A stretch of DNA of 64,000 nucleotides from Azohydromonas caseinilytica (GTDB lineage: Bacteria > Pseudomonadota > Gammaproteobacteria > Burkholderiales > Burkholderiaceae_C), in contig NZ_JABBFW010000018.1 in the NCBI RefSeq assembly GCF_012927045.1, positions 41,562-105,561 on the forward strand, written 5' to 3'. Position numbers and translations under genes: made by a program. Position 1 is the first letter of the stretch. The number at the start of each line of letters is the position of its first letter. This document shows positions 12,469-21,865 of the stretch, in pieces. The notes beneath the pieces are model-generated. The model was given only the letters and a program-made list of their open reading frames with translations, had not been told where the DNA came from and ran no database searches.

Positions 12469-13947
12469 TCAGGCGTTGAACCAGTGTTCACGCGCCTTCA
12501 TGATCAGAGCCTTGGCCGCCACGTCGTCCAGGCCAGTCATTTCGGTCAGTTCATCGACGGCCAGGTCGGCCAGGTCGTCACGGGTGTGGACGCCGCCGTC
12601 GGCCAGTTTGGCGATCACCTCGGGCGTGAGGCCGTCGAGGTCGCGCAGGTCCTGCGACACCTCCTCCACGGCCTCCTCGCGGGCAATCTCCATGGTCAGC
12701 AGCGCATCCTTGGCGCGCTTGCGCAGCTCACCGACGGTGTCCTCGTCGAAGGCTTCGATCTCCAGCATTTCATGCATGGGGACGTAGGCCACTTCTTCAA
12801 GGCTGGTGAAGCCTTCGCCGATGAGGATGTCGGCGACCTCCTCGTCCACGTCAAGCTTCTCCACGAACAGACGGCGCAGCTTCTCGGTCTCGGTGGCCTG
12901 CTTGGCCTGCGATTCCTCGGCCGTCATGATGTTGATGCGCCAGCCGGTGAGATCGGAAGCCAGGCGCACGTTCTGGCCGCCGCGGCCGATGGCGATGGCG
13001 AGGTTTTCCTCGTCCACCACCACGTCCATGGCGTGGCGCTCCTCGTCCACCACGATGGACTGGACGTTCGCCGGCGCCAGGGCACCAATCACAAATTGGG
13101 CCGGGTCCTCGGACCACAAGACGATGTCCACGCGCTCGCCGGCCAGCTCATTGGTCACGGCGTTCACGCGCGAACCGCGCACGCCGACGCAGGTGCCGAT
13201 CGGGTCCACGCGCTTGTCATGCGAGAGCACGGCGATCTTGGCGCGCGAGCCGGGATCGCGGGCGCAGCTCTTGATCTCCAGCAGCCCTTGCTCGATCTCG
13301 GGCACCTCCTGGGCGAACAGCTCGATCATGAAACCCGGCGCAGCGCGCGAGAGCATGATCTGCGGCCCGCGCACGGTCGGGTCGATGCCGGCGATGAAGG
13401 CCCGCACGCGGTCGCCCGTGCGCAGGTTCTCCTTGGGGATCATCTCGCTGCGCTTGAGCCGGCCTTCAACACGGCCGCTCTCGACGATGATGTCGCCCTT
13501 GTCCAGGCGCTTGACGGTACCGACCATGATCTTCTCGCCGCGGGCAAGGAAGTCATTGAGCAGCTGCTCGCGCTCGGCGTCGCGGATCTTCTGCAGGATC
13601 ACCTGCTTGGCGGCCTGCGCGCCGATGCGCCCGATGGTGACGGACTCGATGGGCTCCTCGATGTAGTCGCCCTCCTCGATGTCGGCAATCCGGTCGCGCG
13701 CATCCGACAGCAGCTCTTCGGCATCGGGGTTTTGCAGCCCGGCGCTGTCAGGCACCACCAGCCAGCGCCGGAAAGTCTCGTACTCGCCGGTGTCGCGATC
13801 GATGGCCACGCGGATGTCCACCTCGCCACCGTGCAGCTTCTTGGTGGCCGAGGCCAGGGCCGCTTCCACGGCACCGAACACGACGTCGCGCTCGACGCTC
13901 TTCTCGCGCGAGATGGCGTCCACCAGCATCAACATTTCGCGGTTCAT
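12469..13947 (-). CDS. nusA: Transcription termination/antitermination factor NusA
   Basis: Binds RNA polymerase and nascent RNA, influencing pausing, Rho-independent termination and antitermination. The 492-aa protein has the N-terminal RNAP-binding domain ([21 protein letters not shown]), an S1 domain, two KH domains ([14 protein letters not shown] and [13 protein letters not shown]) and two acidic C-terminal helix-hairpin-helix repeats ([10 protein letters not shown] and [10 protein letters not shown]). Its ATG overlaps the rimP stop in an ATGA, so translation is coupled. Confidence 0.97.
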   Translation of the reverse strand: MNREMLMLVDAISREKSVERDVVFGAVEAALASATKKLHGGEVDIRVAIDRDTGEYETFRRWLVVPDSAGLQNPDAEELLSDARDRIADIEEGDYIEEPIESVTIGRIGAQAAKQVILQKIRDAEREQLLNDFLARGEKIMVGTVKRLDKGDIIVESGRVEGRLKRSEMIPKENLRTGDRVRAFIAGIDPTVRGPQIMLSRAAPGFMIELFAQEVPEIEQGLLEIKSCARDPGSRAKIAVLSHDKRVDPIGTCVGVRGSRVNAVTNELAGERVDIVLWSEDPAQFVIGALAPANVQSIVVDEERHAMDVVVDEENLAIAIGRGGQNVRLASDLTGWRINIMTAEESQAKQATETEKLRRLFVEKLDVDEEVADILIGEGFTSLEEVAYVPMHEMLEIEAFDEDTVGELRKRAKDALLTMEIAREEAVEEVSQDLRDLDGLTPEVIAKLADGGVHTRDDLADLAVDELTEMTGLDDVAAKALIMKAREHWFNA

Positions 13948-14618
13948 TCTGTGCGTCCTCCGTCCTGCTGCGGCTCCTGCGGCTGCGCAGCCTGGGCCCG
14001 CCGGCCCTTGAAATCCACCACCGGCACCAACCGGGCCTCACGCACTTCATCGAAGGCGAAGTCCAGCACCTGCACCGGCGCCTCCTCGTCACTGGCCTTG
14101 GCACGCGCTTTGGCGTTGGAGCGTGCGGCCTTGTTGCCGCCGCCCTTGCGCGCCGTCGCCGCCTCGTCCTGCAGCACCAGCCGCCAGCCACCAGCCGCCT
14201 GAGGCACGGCATCGGCAGCCTTGCCTTCCACCAGCGACTGCGGCACCTCAGCCGGACGCGGCTGCAATACACCGCGGTACTTGCGCCGCCCCTGGAACGG
14301 CAACTTCAAAGTGATTTCGACCAGTTCGCCGGCGAAGCGCGCATAGTCGGCCTCGCGCTTGAGCGGGCGATCCAACCCCGGCGATGAGACTTCCAGTCGC
14401 GCATAGTCGGCGCCCTCAACCTCCAGCACGTACTGCAACTGCCGCGTCACGGCCTCGCAGTCGTCCACCGTCACCGACTCCGACGCGGCCCCGGGGTAGC
14501 TGTGCCCAGGCACCCGGTCGATAGTCACCCGCAGCAGGCCGCGCGCCGCGCGCTCCACCTCCACGAGTTCGTAACCCAAACCCGTGACGGTACGCTCAAT
14601 GGCTGCCTGCCAGTTCAT
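13944..14618 (-). CDS. rimP: Ribosome maturation factor RimP (with C-terminal extension)
   Basis: Needed for 30S maturation. The ATG at 14618 ([11 protein letters not shown]) matches the family start. The frame is open 35 codons further up without RimP-like sequence. The core contains [23 protein letters not shown] and [12 protein letters not shown], the RimP signature. At 224 aa it is about 70 residues longer than E. coli RimP. The extra part is an Ala/Lys/Arg-rich insertion near residues 125-190, ending in a conserved-looking stretch ([19 protein letters not shown]). It is the first gene of the rimP-nusA-infB unit. Confidence 0.93.
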   Translation of the reverse strand: MNWQAAIERTVTGLGYELVEVERAARGLLRVTIDRVPGHSYPGAASESVTVDDCEAVTRQLQYVLEVEGADYARLEVSSPGLDRPLKREADYARFAGELVEITLKLPFQGRRKYRGVLQPRPAEVPQSLVEGKAADAVPQAAGGWRLVLQDEAATARKGGGNKAARSNAKARAKASDEEAPVQVLDFAFDEVREARLVPVVDFKGRRAQAAQPQEPQQDGGRTE

Positions 14619-14852
14619 GCCTTCCCGCGCGCGGCCGTGGCCGTCTGCGGTCTCCTGTGGTTGCAACGGTGAGGGAAGCGAGATTCGATCAAGCAAAAAA
14701 AAAGGGCTGGAAGATCCGCCCATTCAGGTATTCAGCGAGAAGCGGATTGTACCCTGCAAGAGCTGTACCGGCAAGTGATCGGCTTCTCCGACCGGTGTAG
14801 AGCAAGCCGCGTGCGAGAATCCCGGCCAATTTTTTGACCTCTCGGAGCCACT

Positions 14853-15641
14853 ATGGGATTTCTCGCCGGCAAGCGACTGTTGATCACGGGATTGCTGTCC
14901 AACCGCTCGATTGCCTACGGCATCGCCCGCGCCTGCCGGCGCGAAGGCGCGGAACTCGCTTTCAGCTATGTCGGCGAGCGCTTCAAGGACCGGATTACCG
15001 AGTTCGCGCAAGAGTTCGACTCCGACTTGGTCTTCGACTGCGACGTGGCTGACGACGCGCAGATCGCCAAGCTCTTTGCGGATCTTTCCGAGCACTGGCC
15101 GCAGTTCGACGGCTTCGTGCACTCCATCGGCTTTGCCCCGCGCGAAGCCATCGCAGGTGACTTCCTCGACGGCTTCTCGCGTGAGGCCTTCCGCATCGCG
15201 CACGACATCTCCTCCTACAGCTTCCCCGCCATGGCCAAGGCCGCCGCACCGATGCTGCGTCCCAACAGCGCACTGCTGACCCTGAGCTACTTGGGCGCGG
15301 TGCGCTACGTGCCTTCGTACAACACCATGGGCCTGGCCAAGGCTTCCCTGGAAGCCAGCGTGCGCTACCTGGCCGCCAGCCTGGGCCCCCGTGGCGTGCG
15401 CGTCAACGGCATCTCCGCCGGTCCGATCAAGACGCTCGCAGCCTCGGGCATCAAGGGTTTCGGCAAGATTTTGGACATCGTTGAAACCAACGCGCCGTTG
15501 CGCCGCAACATCACCATCGACGACGTGGGCAATGCCGCAGCCTTCCTGCTGTCGGACCTGGCCTCGGGCATCAGCGCCGAAATCACGTATGTCGACGGCG
15601 GCTTCAGCCAAGTGATGGGCGGCGAGCGCTCGCCCCAGTAA
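14853..15641 (+). CDS. fabI: Enoyl-[acyl-carrier-protein] reductase (NADH) FabI
   Basis: Catalyses the last reduction in each round of fatty-acid elongation. A 262-aa SDR-fold protein with [17 protein letters not shown] at the N-terminus (the FabI-type nucleotide-binding loop) and an active-site Tyr-x6-Lys in [14 protein letters not shown], typical of FabI rather than FabG. It also has [15 protein letters not shown]. The 211 bp between its start and the rimP start hold the divergent promoters. It ends before a strong terminator shared with the convergent decarboxylase. Confidence 0.96.
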   Translation: MGFLAGKRLLITGLLSNRSIAYGIARACRREGAELAFSYVGERFKDRITEFAQEFDSDLVFDCDVADDAQIAKLFADLSEHWPQFDGFVHSIGFAPREAIAGDFLDGFSREAFRIAHDISSYSFPAMAKAAAPMLRPNSALLTLSYLGAVRYVPSYNTMGLAKASLEASVRYLAASLGPRGVRVNGISAGPIKTLAASGIKGFGKILDIVETNAPLRRNITIDDVGNAAAFLLSDLASGISAEITYVDGGFSQVMGGERSPQ

Positions 15642-15692
15642 GCCTCTTTCCATGGAGCGCACCGCCCGGATGTGGCCGGTGCAGACGACAAA

Positions 15693-15720
15693 GAAACGGC
15701 GCCCTCGGGCGCCGTTCTTC
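15693..15720. terminator. Bidirectional terminator between fabI and the decarboxylase
   Basis: A 10-bp perfect inverted repeat (AACGGCGCCC / GGGCGCCGTT) with a minimal loop. It is followed by TCTTC on the plus strand and preceded by AAGA on the plus strand, giving a T-rich tail on the minus strand. It sits between two convergent genes. Confidence 0.75.
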
Positions 15721-15747
15721 ATGGGTCAATTGGTGGGCCCGGGCGCG

Positions 15748-18009
15748 TCAGGCACGCACACAGTCCACGTAGTAGCGCCGCTGGCCGTCGACTTCCTCTT
15801 CCACCAAGCCGTGCACGTCGGTGGCAAAGCCCGGGAATTTCTCGTTGAAGGCACGCACGAAGCGCAGGTAATCCACGATCTTGCGGTTGAAGCGCTCGCC
15901 CGGGATCAGCAGCGGAATACCCGGCGGGTACGGCGTCACCAGCGAGGTAGTGATGCGTCCTTCCAGCGCGTCCACCTCGACCCGCTCGGTGTCGCGATGC
16001 GCGATGCGCGCATAGGCATCGGCGGGTTTCATCGCCGGCTGCAGGTCCGACAGGTACATCTCCGTGGTCAGCCGCGCGACGTCGTGCTGGCGGTACTCCT
16101 TGTGGATGGCCTGGCACAGGTCGCGCAGCCCCATGCGCTCGTAGCGCGGATGCGCCGCACAGAACTCGGGCAGGATGCGCCAGAGTGGCTGGTTGCGGTC
16201 GTAATCGTCCTTGAACTGCTGCAGCGCCGTCAGCAGTGTGTTCCAGCGGCCCTTGGTGATGCCGATGGTGAACATGATGAAGAACGAGTACAGGCCCGTC
16301 TTTTCCACCACCACGCCATGCTCGGCCAGGAACTTGGTCACGATTGAGGCCGGGATGCCGGTGGTGTCGAACTCGCCGCTGACATCCAGCCCCGGCGTGA
16401 TGACCGTGCTCTTGATCGGGTCGAGCATGTTGAAGCCCGGCGCCAGGTTGCCAAAGCCATGCCAGTCCTCGTTGGCGTGGAGCATCCAGTCCGCACTCTG
16501 GCCGATGCCGTCGGCGGCCAGCTCGAGCTCCGGCCCCCAGACCTTGAACCACCAGTCGTGGCCAAAGTCCTTGTCCACCTTGCGCATGGCACGGCGGAAG
16601 TCCAGCGCCTCGCGCAGGCTCTCCTCCACCAGCGCCGTGCCTCCCGGCGGCTCCATCATGGCGGCCGCCACGTCGCACGACGCGATGATCGCGTACTGCG
16701 GCGAGGTCGAGGTATGCATCAGGTAAGCCTCGTTGAAGAGGTGGCGGTCGAGCTTCTGGGTCTGCGAGTCCTGCACCAGCACCTGCGAGGCTTGCGACAA
16801 GCCGGCCAACAGCTTGTGCGTGCTCTGGGTGGCGTAAACCATCGAGCTCTTCGGGCGCCCGCGCTTCTTGCCCATGGCGTGGTAGGAGCCGTAGAAGCCA
16901 TGGAAGGCCGCGTGCGGCAGCCAAGCCTCGTCGAAGTGGATGGTGTCGATCCAGCCGTCGAGCATCCCCTTGATGGTTTCGGTGTTGTAGAGGACGCCGT
17001 CGTAGGTGCTCTGCGTCAGCGTGAGGATGCGCGGGCGCACGCTCGCAGGGTCGATGCCCTCGAGCAGCGGGTTGGCGGCAATCTTTTTCTGGATCGACTC
17101 GCGGCTGAACTCGCTTTGCGGGATCGGACCGATGATCCCGTAATGGTTGCGCGTGGGCGTCAGGAACACCGGCACCGCGCCCGTCATGATGATCGAGTGC
17201 AGGATGCTCTTGTGGCAGTTGCGGTCCACAACGACCACGTCGCCCGGCGCCACCGTGTGGTGCCACACCATCTTGTTGGAGGTGCTGGTGCCGTTGGTGA
17301 CGAAGAAGCAGTGGTCGGCGTTGAAGATGCGCGCCGCATTGCGCTCGCTGGCCGCCACGGGGCCGGTGTGGTCCAGCAGCTGGCCCAGCTCATCCACGGC
17401 GTTGCACACATCCGCGCGCAGCATGTTCTCGCCAAAGAACTGGTGGAACATCTGCCCCACCGGGCTCTTGAGGAACGCCACGCCGCCCGAGTGACCCGGA
17501 CAGTGCCAGGAGTAGGAGCCATCCTGGGCGTAATCCACCAGCGCGCGGAAGAACGGCGGCGCCAGCGAGTCGAGATAGCTCTTGGCCTCGCGGATGATGT
17601 GGCGGGCCACGAACTCCGGCGTGTCCTCGAACATGTGGATGAAGCCGTGGAGCTCGCGCAGGATGTCGTTGGGAATGTGCTGCGAGGTGCGCGTCTCGCC
17701 GTACAGGTAGATCGGGATGTCGGTGTTGCGGAAGCGGATCTCGGCGATGAACTTGCGCAGGTTTTGCACCGCCGCGTCTTCCTCGTCCTCGGCGGCGGTG
17801 AATTCCTCATCGTCGATGGACAGGATGAAGGCGCTGGCGCGGCTTTGCTGCTGCGCGAACTGGCTCAGGTCACCATAGCTGGTGACGCCCAGCACTTCGA
17901 AGCCTTCCTTCTCGATCGCCTGCGCCAGCGCCCGGATGCCCAGGCCGGACGTGTTCTCCGAGCGGAAGTCCTCGTCGATGATGAAAATGGGGAAACGGTA
18001 ACGCAGCAT
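15748..18009 (-). CDS. Arginine/lysine/ornithine decarboxylase (PLP, fold type I with wing domain)
   Basis: Decarboxylates a basic amino acid to a diamine or agmatine, for polyamine synthesis or acid resistance. I chose the ATG at 18009 (MLRYRFPIFI). The 130 open codons upstream are unlike the family. The 753-aa protein has an N-terminal response-regulator-like wing domain (residues 1-130, SIDDEEFTAAEDEED). The large PLP domain carries ATQSTHKLLAGLSQ, whose Lys binds PLP, and HFDEAWLPHAAF. A C-terminal domain contains TPYPPGIPLLIPGE. Length matches the AdiA/CadA group. Substrate preference cannot be read safely; AdiA-like arginine use is plausible. Confidence 0.9.
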   Translation of the reverse strand: MLRYRFPIFIIDEDFRSENTSGLGIRALAQAIEKEGFEVLGVTSYGDLSQFAQQQSRASAFILSIDDEEFTAAEDEEDAAVQNLRKFIAEIRFRNTDIPIYLYGETRTSQHIPNDILRELHGFIHMFEDTPEFVARHIIREAKSYLDSLAPPFFRALVDYAQDGSYSWHCPGHSGGVAFLKSPVGQMFHQFFGENMLRADVCNAVDELGQLLDHTGPVAASERNAARIFNADHCFFVTNGTSTSNKMVWHHTVAPGDVVVVDRNCHKSILHSIIMTGAVPVFLTPTRNHYGIIGPIPQSEFSRESIQKKIAANPLLEGIDPASVRPRILTLTQSTYDGVLYNTETIKGMLDGWIDTIHFDEAWLPHAAFHGFYGSYHAMGKKRGRPKSSMVYATQSTHKLLAGLSQASQVLVQDSQTQKLDRHLFNEAYLMHTSTSPQYAIIASCDVAAAMMEPPGGTALVEESLREALDFRRAMRKVDKDFGHDWWFKVWGPELELAADGIGQSADWMLHANEDWHGFGNLAPGFNMLDPIKSTVITPGLDVSGEFDTTGIPASIVTKFLAEHGVVVEKTGLYSFFIMFTIGITKGRWNTLLTALQQFKDDYDRNQPLWRILPEFCAAHPRYERMGLRDLCQAIHKEYRQHDVARLTTEMYLSDLQPAMKPADAYARIAHRDTERVEVDALEGRITTSLVTPYPPGIPLLIPGERFNRKIVDYLRFVRAFNEKFPGFATDVHGLVEEEVDGQRRYYVDCVRA

Positions 18010-18403
18010 GCGGGCAGCCCTCCCGGGCGTTGGTCCTTCAAGAAAACCGCGAAGTGTAGGCGCTGGTGACGACAGTGCCGTCCATGCGATATCCCCACTG
18101 ACATCGGAGCAAGGCATGGACCTGCGCGACGCGGTCCCGTGGTGATTGGCTGCCAGCGCGCTGGTGCTGTCCGAGCTGGCCAGGAGGCCCTGGACGCCAT
18201 GGCTGGCGCATGGGCCGCGCATGCTGAGCCCGAAGTCCGTGCCCCAACTGATGGCCACCGCGCTGGTGGGCGCTGCCACGGTGAGCTGTGGCACTTGCTC
18301 CGGACAGGCGGTGGCTCCCAACAAAATCAGTTCGCACTGTTCAAAGTGGCAAATTTGTGAGTTAGAATAAGCGGCTTCGGTGCTCACAACCGAAACCATC
18401 CGC
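18010..18403. other. Intergenic region between decarboxylase and tRNA-Ser
   Basis: About 390 bp with no supportable gene. It holds the 5' region of the minus-strand decarboxylase and the plus-strand promoter of the tRNA. ORFs here on both strands have no protein-like pattern. Confidence 0.5.
18340..18368 (+). promoter_or_regulatory. Candidate sigma70 promoter of tRNA-Ser
   Basis: A TAGAAT -10 box at 18363-18368 lies 17 bp after a weak TTCAAA -35 box (18340-18345), about 35 bp before the mature tRNA. The stretch is distinctly AT-richer than its surroundings. Confidence 0.4.
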
Positions 18404-18494
18404 GGAGGGATGGATGAGTGGTTTAAGTCGCACGCCTGGAAAGCGTGTGTGGGTTAATAGCCCACCGCGGGTTCGAATCCCGCTCCCTCCGCCA
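18404..18494 (+). tRNA. tRNA-Ser (anticodon GGA)
   Basis: The acceptor stem GGAGGGA pairs with TCCCTCC. The anticodon arm is CACGC-CTGGAAA-GCGTG with anticodon GGA. A long variable arm (GTGGG/CCCAC) is typical of tRNA-Ser, and the T-arm is GCGGG-TTCGAAT-CCCGC. CCA is encoded. It is followed at once by a tyrosine-integrase remnant, which suggests an old integration site. Confidence 0.97.
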
Positions 18495-18657
18495 CCTTGG
18501 GCTCCCGAGGTGTTTCACGGCCTCCTGCAAGTCCCTGTCCCGCAGGAAAAAGGTCGAAGTCCCCACCCACGACGTGCCACCACGGCGCACCCAATCGCTC
18601 CAGATTTGATGGGTAGCATGACGGGTCGCAAGACCGTCAGGCATCCGGAGGTTCGGC

Positions 18658-19303
18658 ATGGGTCGGGTCGCAGTCGAACTCAGCGCGCTCGCGGTTTCCC
18701 GCCTCGTCGAGCCGGGCTCCACTTCGTCGGCGGCGTGGCCGGCCTGGCCTTGCAGGTCAAGCCCACGGGCGCGCGGCCGTGGACCCCATCGAGGAGAGCC
18801 TCGCTGCCCGATCGCGGCTGCAGGCCGAGCGTGCCACGGCCCTGACCTTCCGGGACTGCGCGGCCCGGTTCATCAGGTCGCATGCCCCGGGCTGGCGCAA
18901 CGCCAAGCACGCCCAGCAATGGGCGAACTCCCTGGAGACCTAGGCGCATCCGGTCATGGGCACGCTGCTGGTGCGCGACGTGCAGCTGCAGCATGTCCTG
19001 GCCGTGCTGGAGCCGATCTGGCAGGCCAAGACCGAGACGGCGAGCCGGGTGCGCGGCCACATCGAGCAGGTGCTGGACTGGGCCGCGGCGCACGGCTTCC
19101 GCTCCACCTTCCGCGACTGGGCTGCCGAGCGCACGCAGTTCCCGCGCGAGGTGGCCGAGATGGCGCTGGCGCATGCCATCGGCGACAAGGTGGAGGCGGC
19201 CTACCGGCGCGGCGACCTGTTCGAGAAGCGGCGCCGGCTCATGGACGACTGGGCCGCCTTCCTGGACCGGCCGGCCGCAGCCGGCAACCTGTCCGCCACC
19301 TGA
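18658..19303 (+). pseudogene. Tyrosine integrase remnant (DUF4102/P4-like) next to tRNA-Ser
   Basis: Pieces of one integrase lie in order in different frames. From the ATG at 18658 comes the arm-binding start (VAVELSALAVSRL). A second frame has LHFVGGVAGLALQVKPTGAR. A third frame has the core-binding domain (ALTFRDCAARFI, then GWRNAKHAQQWANSLET). In that domain a TAG at 18941-18943 stands where a Tyr is expected. The same frame resumes with HPVMGTLLVRDVQ and HIEQVLDWAAAHGFR, then jumps to the extreme C-terminus (EVAEMALAHAIGDKVEAAYR). The catalytic Arg-His-Arg-Tyr region is deleted, so it cannot be active. Confidence 0.8.
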
Positions 19304-19358
19304 GCCGCCGGCCACCCGGGGCGGATCCGTTGCCTGCCCTCTCGGCAGCCCCACACCC

Positions 19359-19820
19359 TCACTCCTGCAGCGGTGGGCTGTCCTTGGCGATGACGCGCAG
19401 GATGTCGCTCACGCCGCGCGACACCGAGTCGCTGGTCTTGAGCACGAGCCGCATGCCCCGCGCCACGAGCCAGTCGAAGATGCGGGCGCCGGGGTCGATG
19501 ATCAGGCTCTGCTCGTGCGCGATCGTGCCCATGCGGCCGTGCGTGGCCGCGTAGTACAGCAGCGCGCCCTGCGGGCCACGGCGAGGCCCGCGGCGGGAGC
19601 CCTTATCGACCGGCGCGGAACCAGAGGCCGCCGGCCGGGTCGTCAACCCGAGGGAAAAACCGCCTCGAACGGTCCTTGTGCGAATAAACGCGCAGCGCTG
19701 GCCGGCCTCGAATCGCCCCCGCAAGGCTCCCCTAGGCGCCAGGGTCGTCTCTTTCCGCCGTGAAAGCCCCAGCCGGCGCTGTCCGGAACATCCCTTGCCG
19801 ACACGCATGGTGCCGGGCAT
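19359..19820 (-). CDS. Unrecognised ORF, possible gene fragment
   Basis: A 153-aa frame whose C-terminal half (from about residue 80, YYAATHGRMGTIAHEQ to ILRVIAKDS) has protein-like composition, while the N-terminal half is Arg/Gly-rich and looks random. I do not recognise a family. It lies in a run of degraded genes beside the integrase remnant, so it may be the tail of a broken gene rather than a functional one. Confidence 0.25.
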   Translation of the reverse strand: MPGTMRVGKGCSGQRRLGLSRRKETTLAPRGALRGRFEAGQRCAFIRTRTVRGGFSLGLTTRPAASGSAPVDKGSRRGPRRGPQGALLYYAATHGRMGTIAHEQSLIIDPGARIFDWLVARGMRLVLKTSDSVSRGVSDILRVIAKDSPPLQE

Positions 19821-19843
19821 GGGGCTCGGCCAAGGAACCCACC

Positions 19844-20140
19844 ATGATCACGCTCCATGGCTTCGCTCACCGCCTGCCCGAGCTGGCAATGGGCCACACC
19901 CGCGATCTGCGCGTGCAGTGGGCGCTGGAGGAAGTTGATTTGCCCTACCGGGTGCGCGGCTTGGACCTGCTCGCGGGCGAACTCAAGCGCGAAGAATTCG
20001 GCCGCCTCAGCCCGTTCCAGCAAGTGCCGGTGATCGAGGATGACGATGTGGTGCTGAGCGCGGGTGCTGAGCTGTCGGCGCCGACGGGTTCCGCGCCGGG
20101 ATTCAGTGAGTTGCCGCGGATTGGTCCAGGACCTCGTTGA
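19844..20140 (+). pseudogene. Glutathione S-transferase N-terminal fragment
   Basis: After AAGGAA and an ATG at 19844 comes a GST thioredoxin-fold start: TRDLRVQWALEEVDLPYRVRG, then FGRLSPFQQVPVIEDDDVVLS, the cis-Pro/glutathione-binding pattern. GST homology ends near 20065, where the conserved ES(G/R)AIL stretch should be. The rest of the frame is unrelated and stops at 20140. The helical C-terminal domain is missing, so it is a fragment made by deletion. Confidence 0.65.
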
Positions 20141-20212
20141 GATCCCATGCGGTCACTGCGTCCGCCGGTGGCGTATCGGTCACCGCGACGCCGATCCTGG
20201 CGACCCTGGTCA

Positions 20213-20565
20213 TCAGCTTGAGCTCGCCGATGCCCAGGCCCAGCACCAGCTGCGAGGCCAGCGACCCCGGAATGCCGTGATAAGCGCGAGCCGTCCTTGC
20301 GGATGAGCTGCTTCTCGTGGGGCACCGTCCCGCCGCGCTGCGCCAGCTCCGAGGCCGCCTGGGCCGTCACGTCCCAGAACTCCGGCGGGGTCAGGGCGTT
20401 CCAGTGCGAGCCGCTCCTGAGCTCCCTCACGGCATAGCCGGTCATGCGTTCGGATGCGGCGTTGGCGTCGTGGACGCGGCCGTCGAGCCCGAAGAAAAGC
20501 ACGCCCACGGTCTGGATCGAAAGCACCCGGTGCAAGGTGCCGGCGTTTCGCTGTGCAAGCTGCAA
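20213..20565 (-). pseudogene. PAS-domain fragment of a sensor protein
   Basis: The minus-strand frame reads a PAS core: IQTVGVLFFGLDGRVHDANA, ASERMTGYAVRELR, ALTPPEFWDVT and EKQLIRKDGSR. After about 20295 the frame loses the pattern. The next recognisable stretch is in another frame (LVLGLGIGELKLMTRVAR) and I cannot assign it. No kinase domain follows, so this is a remnant of a PAS-containing kinase or cyclase. Confidence 0.5.
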
Positions 20566-20592
20566 AGCATCCAGCGGGGAACAGCGCTTGCC

Positions 20593-20745
20593 ATGCCAAC
20601 GCCCCGGTCTGCACTGAAGGAGCGCGTCAGAACACAGGCTTTCCAGGCCATGACCCGGGGTGTGCGCACCGCCTTGCCCAGCGACACGCTCACGAAGGCG
20701 GCCCGGCTCATGGAAACCTGGCGTACTACCGTCGTTGTTCCAACC
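20593..20745 (+). pseudogene. CBS-domain protein fragment
   Basis: A plus-strand stretch reads MTRGVRTALPSDTLTKAARL followed by METW, matching the opening of a CBS domain (VMTxxVxTxxPxxTLxxAAxLM). After METWRTTVVVP the pattern is lost through frameshift or deletion. It lies among other fragments. Assignment rests on one motif. Confidence 0.4.
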
Positions 20746-20876
20746 TGCGTGCCGAGCCGCCAGCGCATGAGAGTCTGGCCGGGGCGGTTACCCCCCGCCA
20801 CGGCGTGCAGCGGTAGCGCTGCCGACGCCGCGAGGGACCCCGAGGACGCCCGGTAGGCCCTGGGTTTGCCGGCGCC

Positions 20877-21140
20877 GTGCAAAGGGGTCCAGCGGTGGAA
20901 CAAACAATCTCGTACCAGATCTGGCTCGCGGGCTTTGAGACCGGGCAGCGGATGCTGAACTGCCGGTGCCCGTTCGTTCATCACTCGCCTCAGGCAGACG
21001 CTTGGGAGGACGGCTGGACGCAGGGCATGCTCAAGCGTGAAGGCTTGCCCCACCGGGATCACCCGCTGTCACAGGACGCCAAGGTACGGGATCGAGCGGT
21101 TGCCAAGCTGCGCCAGTGGCGCGTTTGGAAGCTGAAATGA
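20877..21140 (+). CDS. Small Rmf-like (ribosome modulation factor fold) protein
   Basis: A small ORF of up to 87 aa with GTG starts at 20877 and 20895. Residues 8-50 resemble RMF: an aromatic-rich start (YQIWLAGFETGQ), then CRCPF, then about ten residues before AWEDGWTQGM. In RMF the pattern is G..AG..G...CPY....W..GW..AM. RMF dimerises and inactivates 70S ribosomes in stationary phase. Burkholderiales carry several small proteins of this fold with no assigned role. It looks intact, unlike all its neighbours. No clear Shine-Dalgarno precedes either GTG. Confidence 0.5.
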   Translation: MQRGPAVEQTISYQIWLAGFETGQRMLNCRCPFVHHSPQADAWEDGWTQGMLKREGLPHRDHPLSQDAKVRDRAVAKLRQWRVWKLK

Positions 21141-21299
21141 AGCAACCCGCCAGCGGTAGTGGCCGCATGACGGGCTGCCAGTCACCCTCAAGGTTGAGGC
21201 GGGAGCGGTACTTGGCTGGCCTTTGGGCGTCCCGTTCGGGCTCGGCGCCGCTTCTCGGATGACGTTTTCAATCTACGCCTGTGCCAGCAAGCTGCAAGA

Positions 21300-21660
21300 G
21301 CACTTGTGAAGGCGACGGGGATTTGATCGGACTGGTGCTCGACGCGGTGATTCACCCAGCGATCGCTGGTGATGTAGTGGTTGACGCCGATGACGTCGGG
21401 CAGGCAGGCCTGGTGCTGGAACCAGCTCAGGTCCTGGGGCTGTGCGCCGTTGTCCAGCAGGTAGCTCCACAGCGGGTGCGAGCGGTCCACCATGCCGCAC
21501 AGCAAGGTCCCAGCCCAGCCAGCGGCGATGGTTGTAGAACTCCACCAGTTCCTGCACCGGCGGCGTGCCGCGCGCAATGCCCAGGTCGTCGGTCTGCATC
21601 AGGCGCGCTGCCGGGTTGACGCTGCGCAGCGGGCCCAGCGAGAAGGTGAAGTACGCCGTC
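21300..21660 (-). pseudogene. Glycosyl hydrolase family 1-like fragment
   Basis: Two frames on the minus strand join to one protein. The first reads RSVNPAARLMQTDDLG and ELVEFYNHRRWLGWDL. The second, from about 21500, reads LLCGMVDRSHPLWSYLL, LSWFQHQACLPDVIGVNHY and ITSDRWVNHR. This resembles the middle of GH1-like domains found fused to sugar-nucleotide reductases (GINHYxTS). A frameshift near 21500 and absent ends mark it as decayed. Confidence 0.5.
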
Positions 21661-21865
21661 TCCCGGGCACCACCGCGCTGGCGAGGGCTTCGGGCATGGG
21701 TTGTTCCTTCATGCCCAAACTCCCGTCGAACAGGCGAAGGACGGGGCTCGCATGGTACGGGAGGGGTCCTCCGGAACACCGGTACCAGAAGCAGGCACCT
21801 TGCCCTGCAGGACGCCATGCCGCCCGCGAGGTGCCTGGGCCGCAACTGGTGGCGTTGCTGTAAGG

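Noticed and set aside
18139..18370. Small plus-strand ORFs upstream of tRNA-Ser
   Set aside because: No protein pattern, overlap with the decarboxylase leader region, and no Shine-Dalgarno.
18010..18399. Extended N-terminus of the decarboxylase (883-aa version)
   Set aside because: The extra 130 residues resemble no decarboxylase and cross the tRNA promoter area; the family begins at MLRYRFP.
20140..20300. A GTP cyclohydrolase II-like tail in the frame LVLGLGIGELKLMTRVAR
   Set aside because: Similarity is to a single short string; the surrounding residues do not fit, so I left it unassigned.
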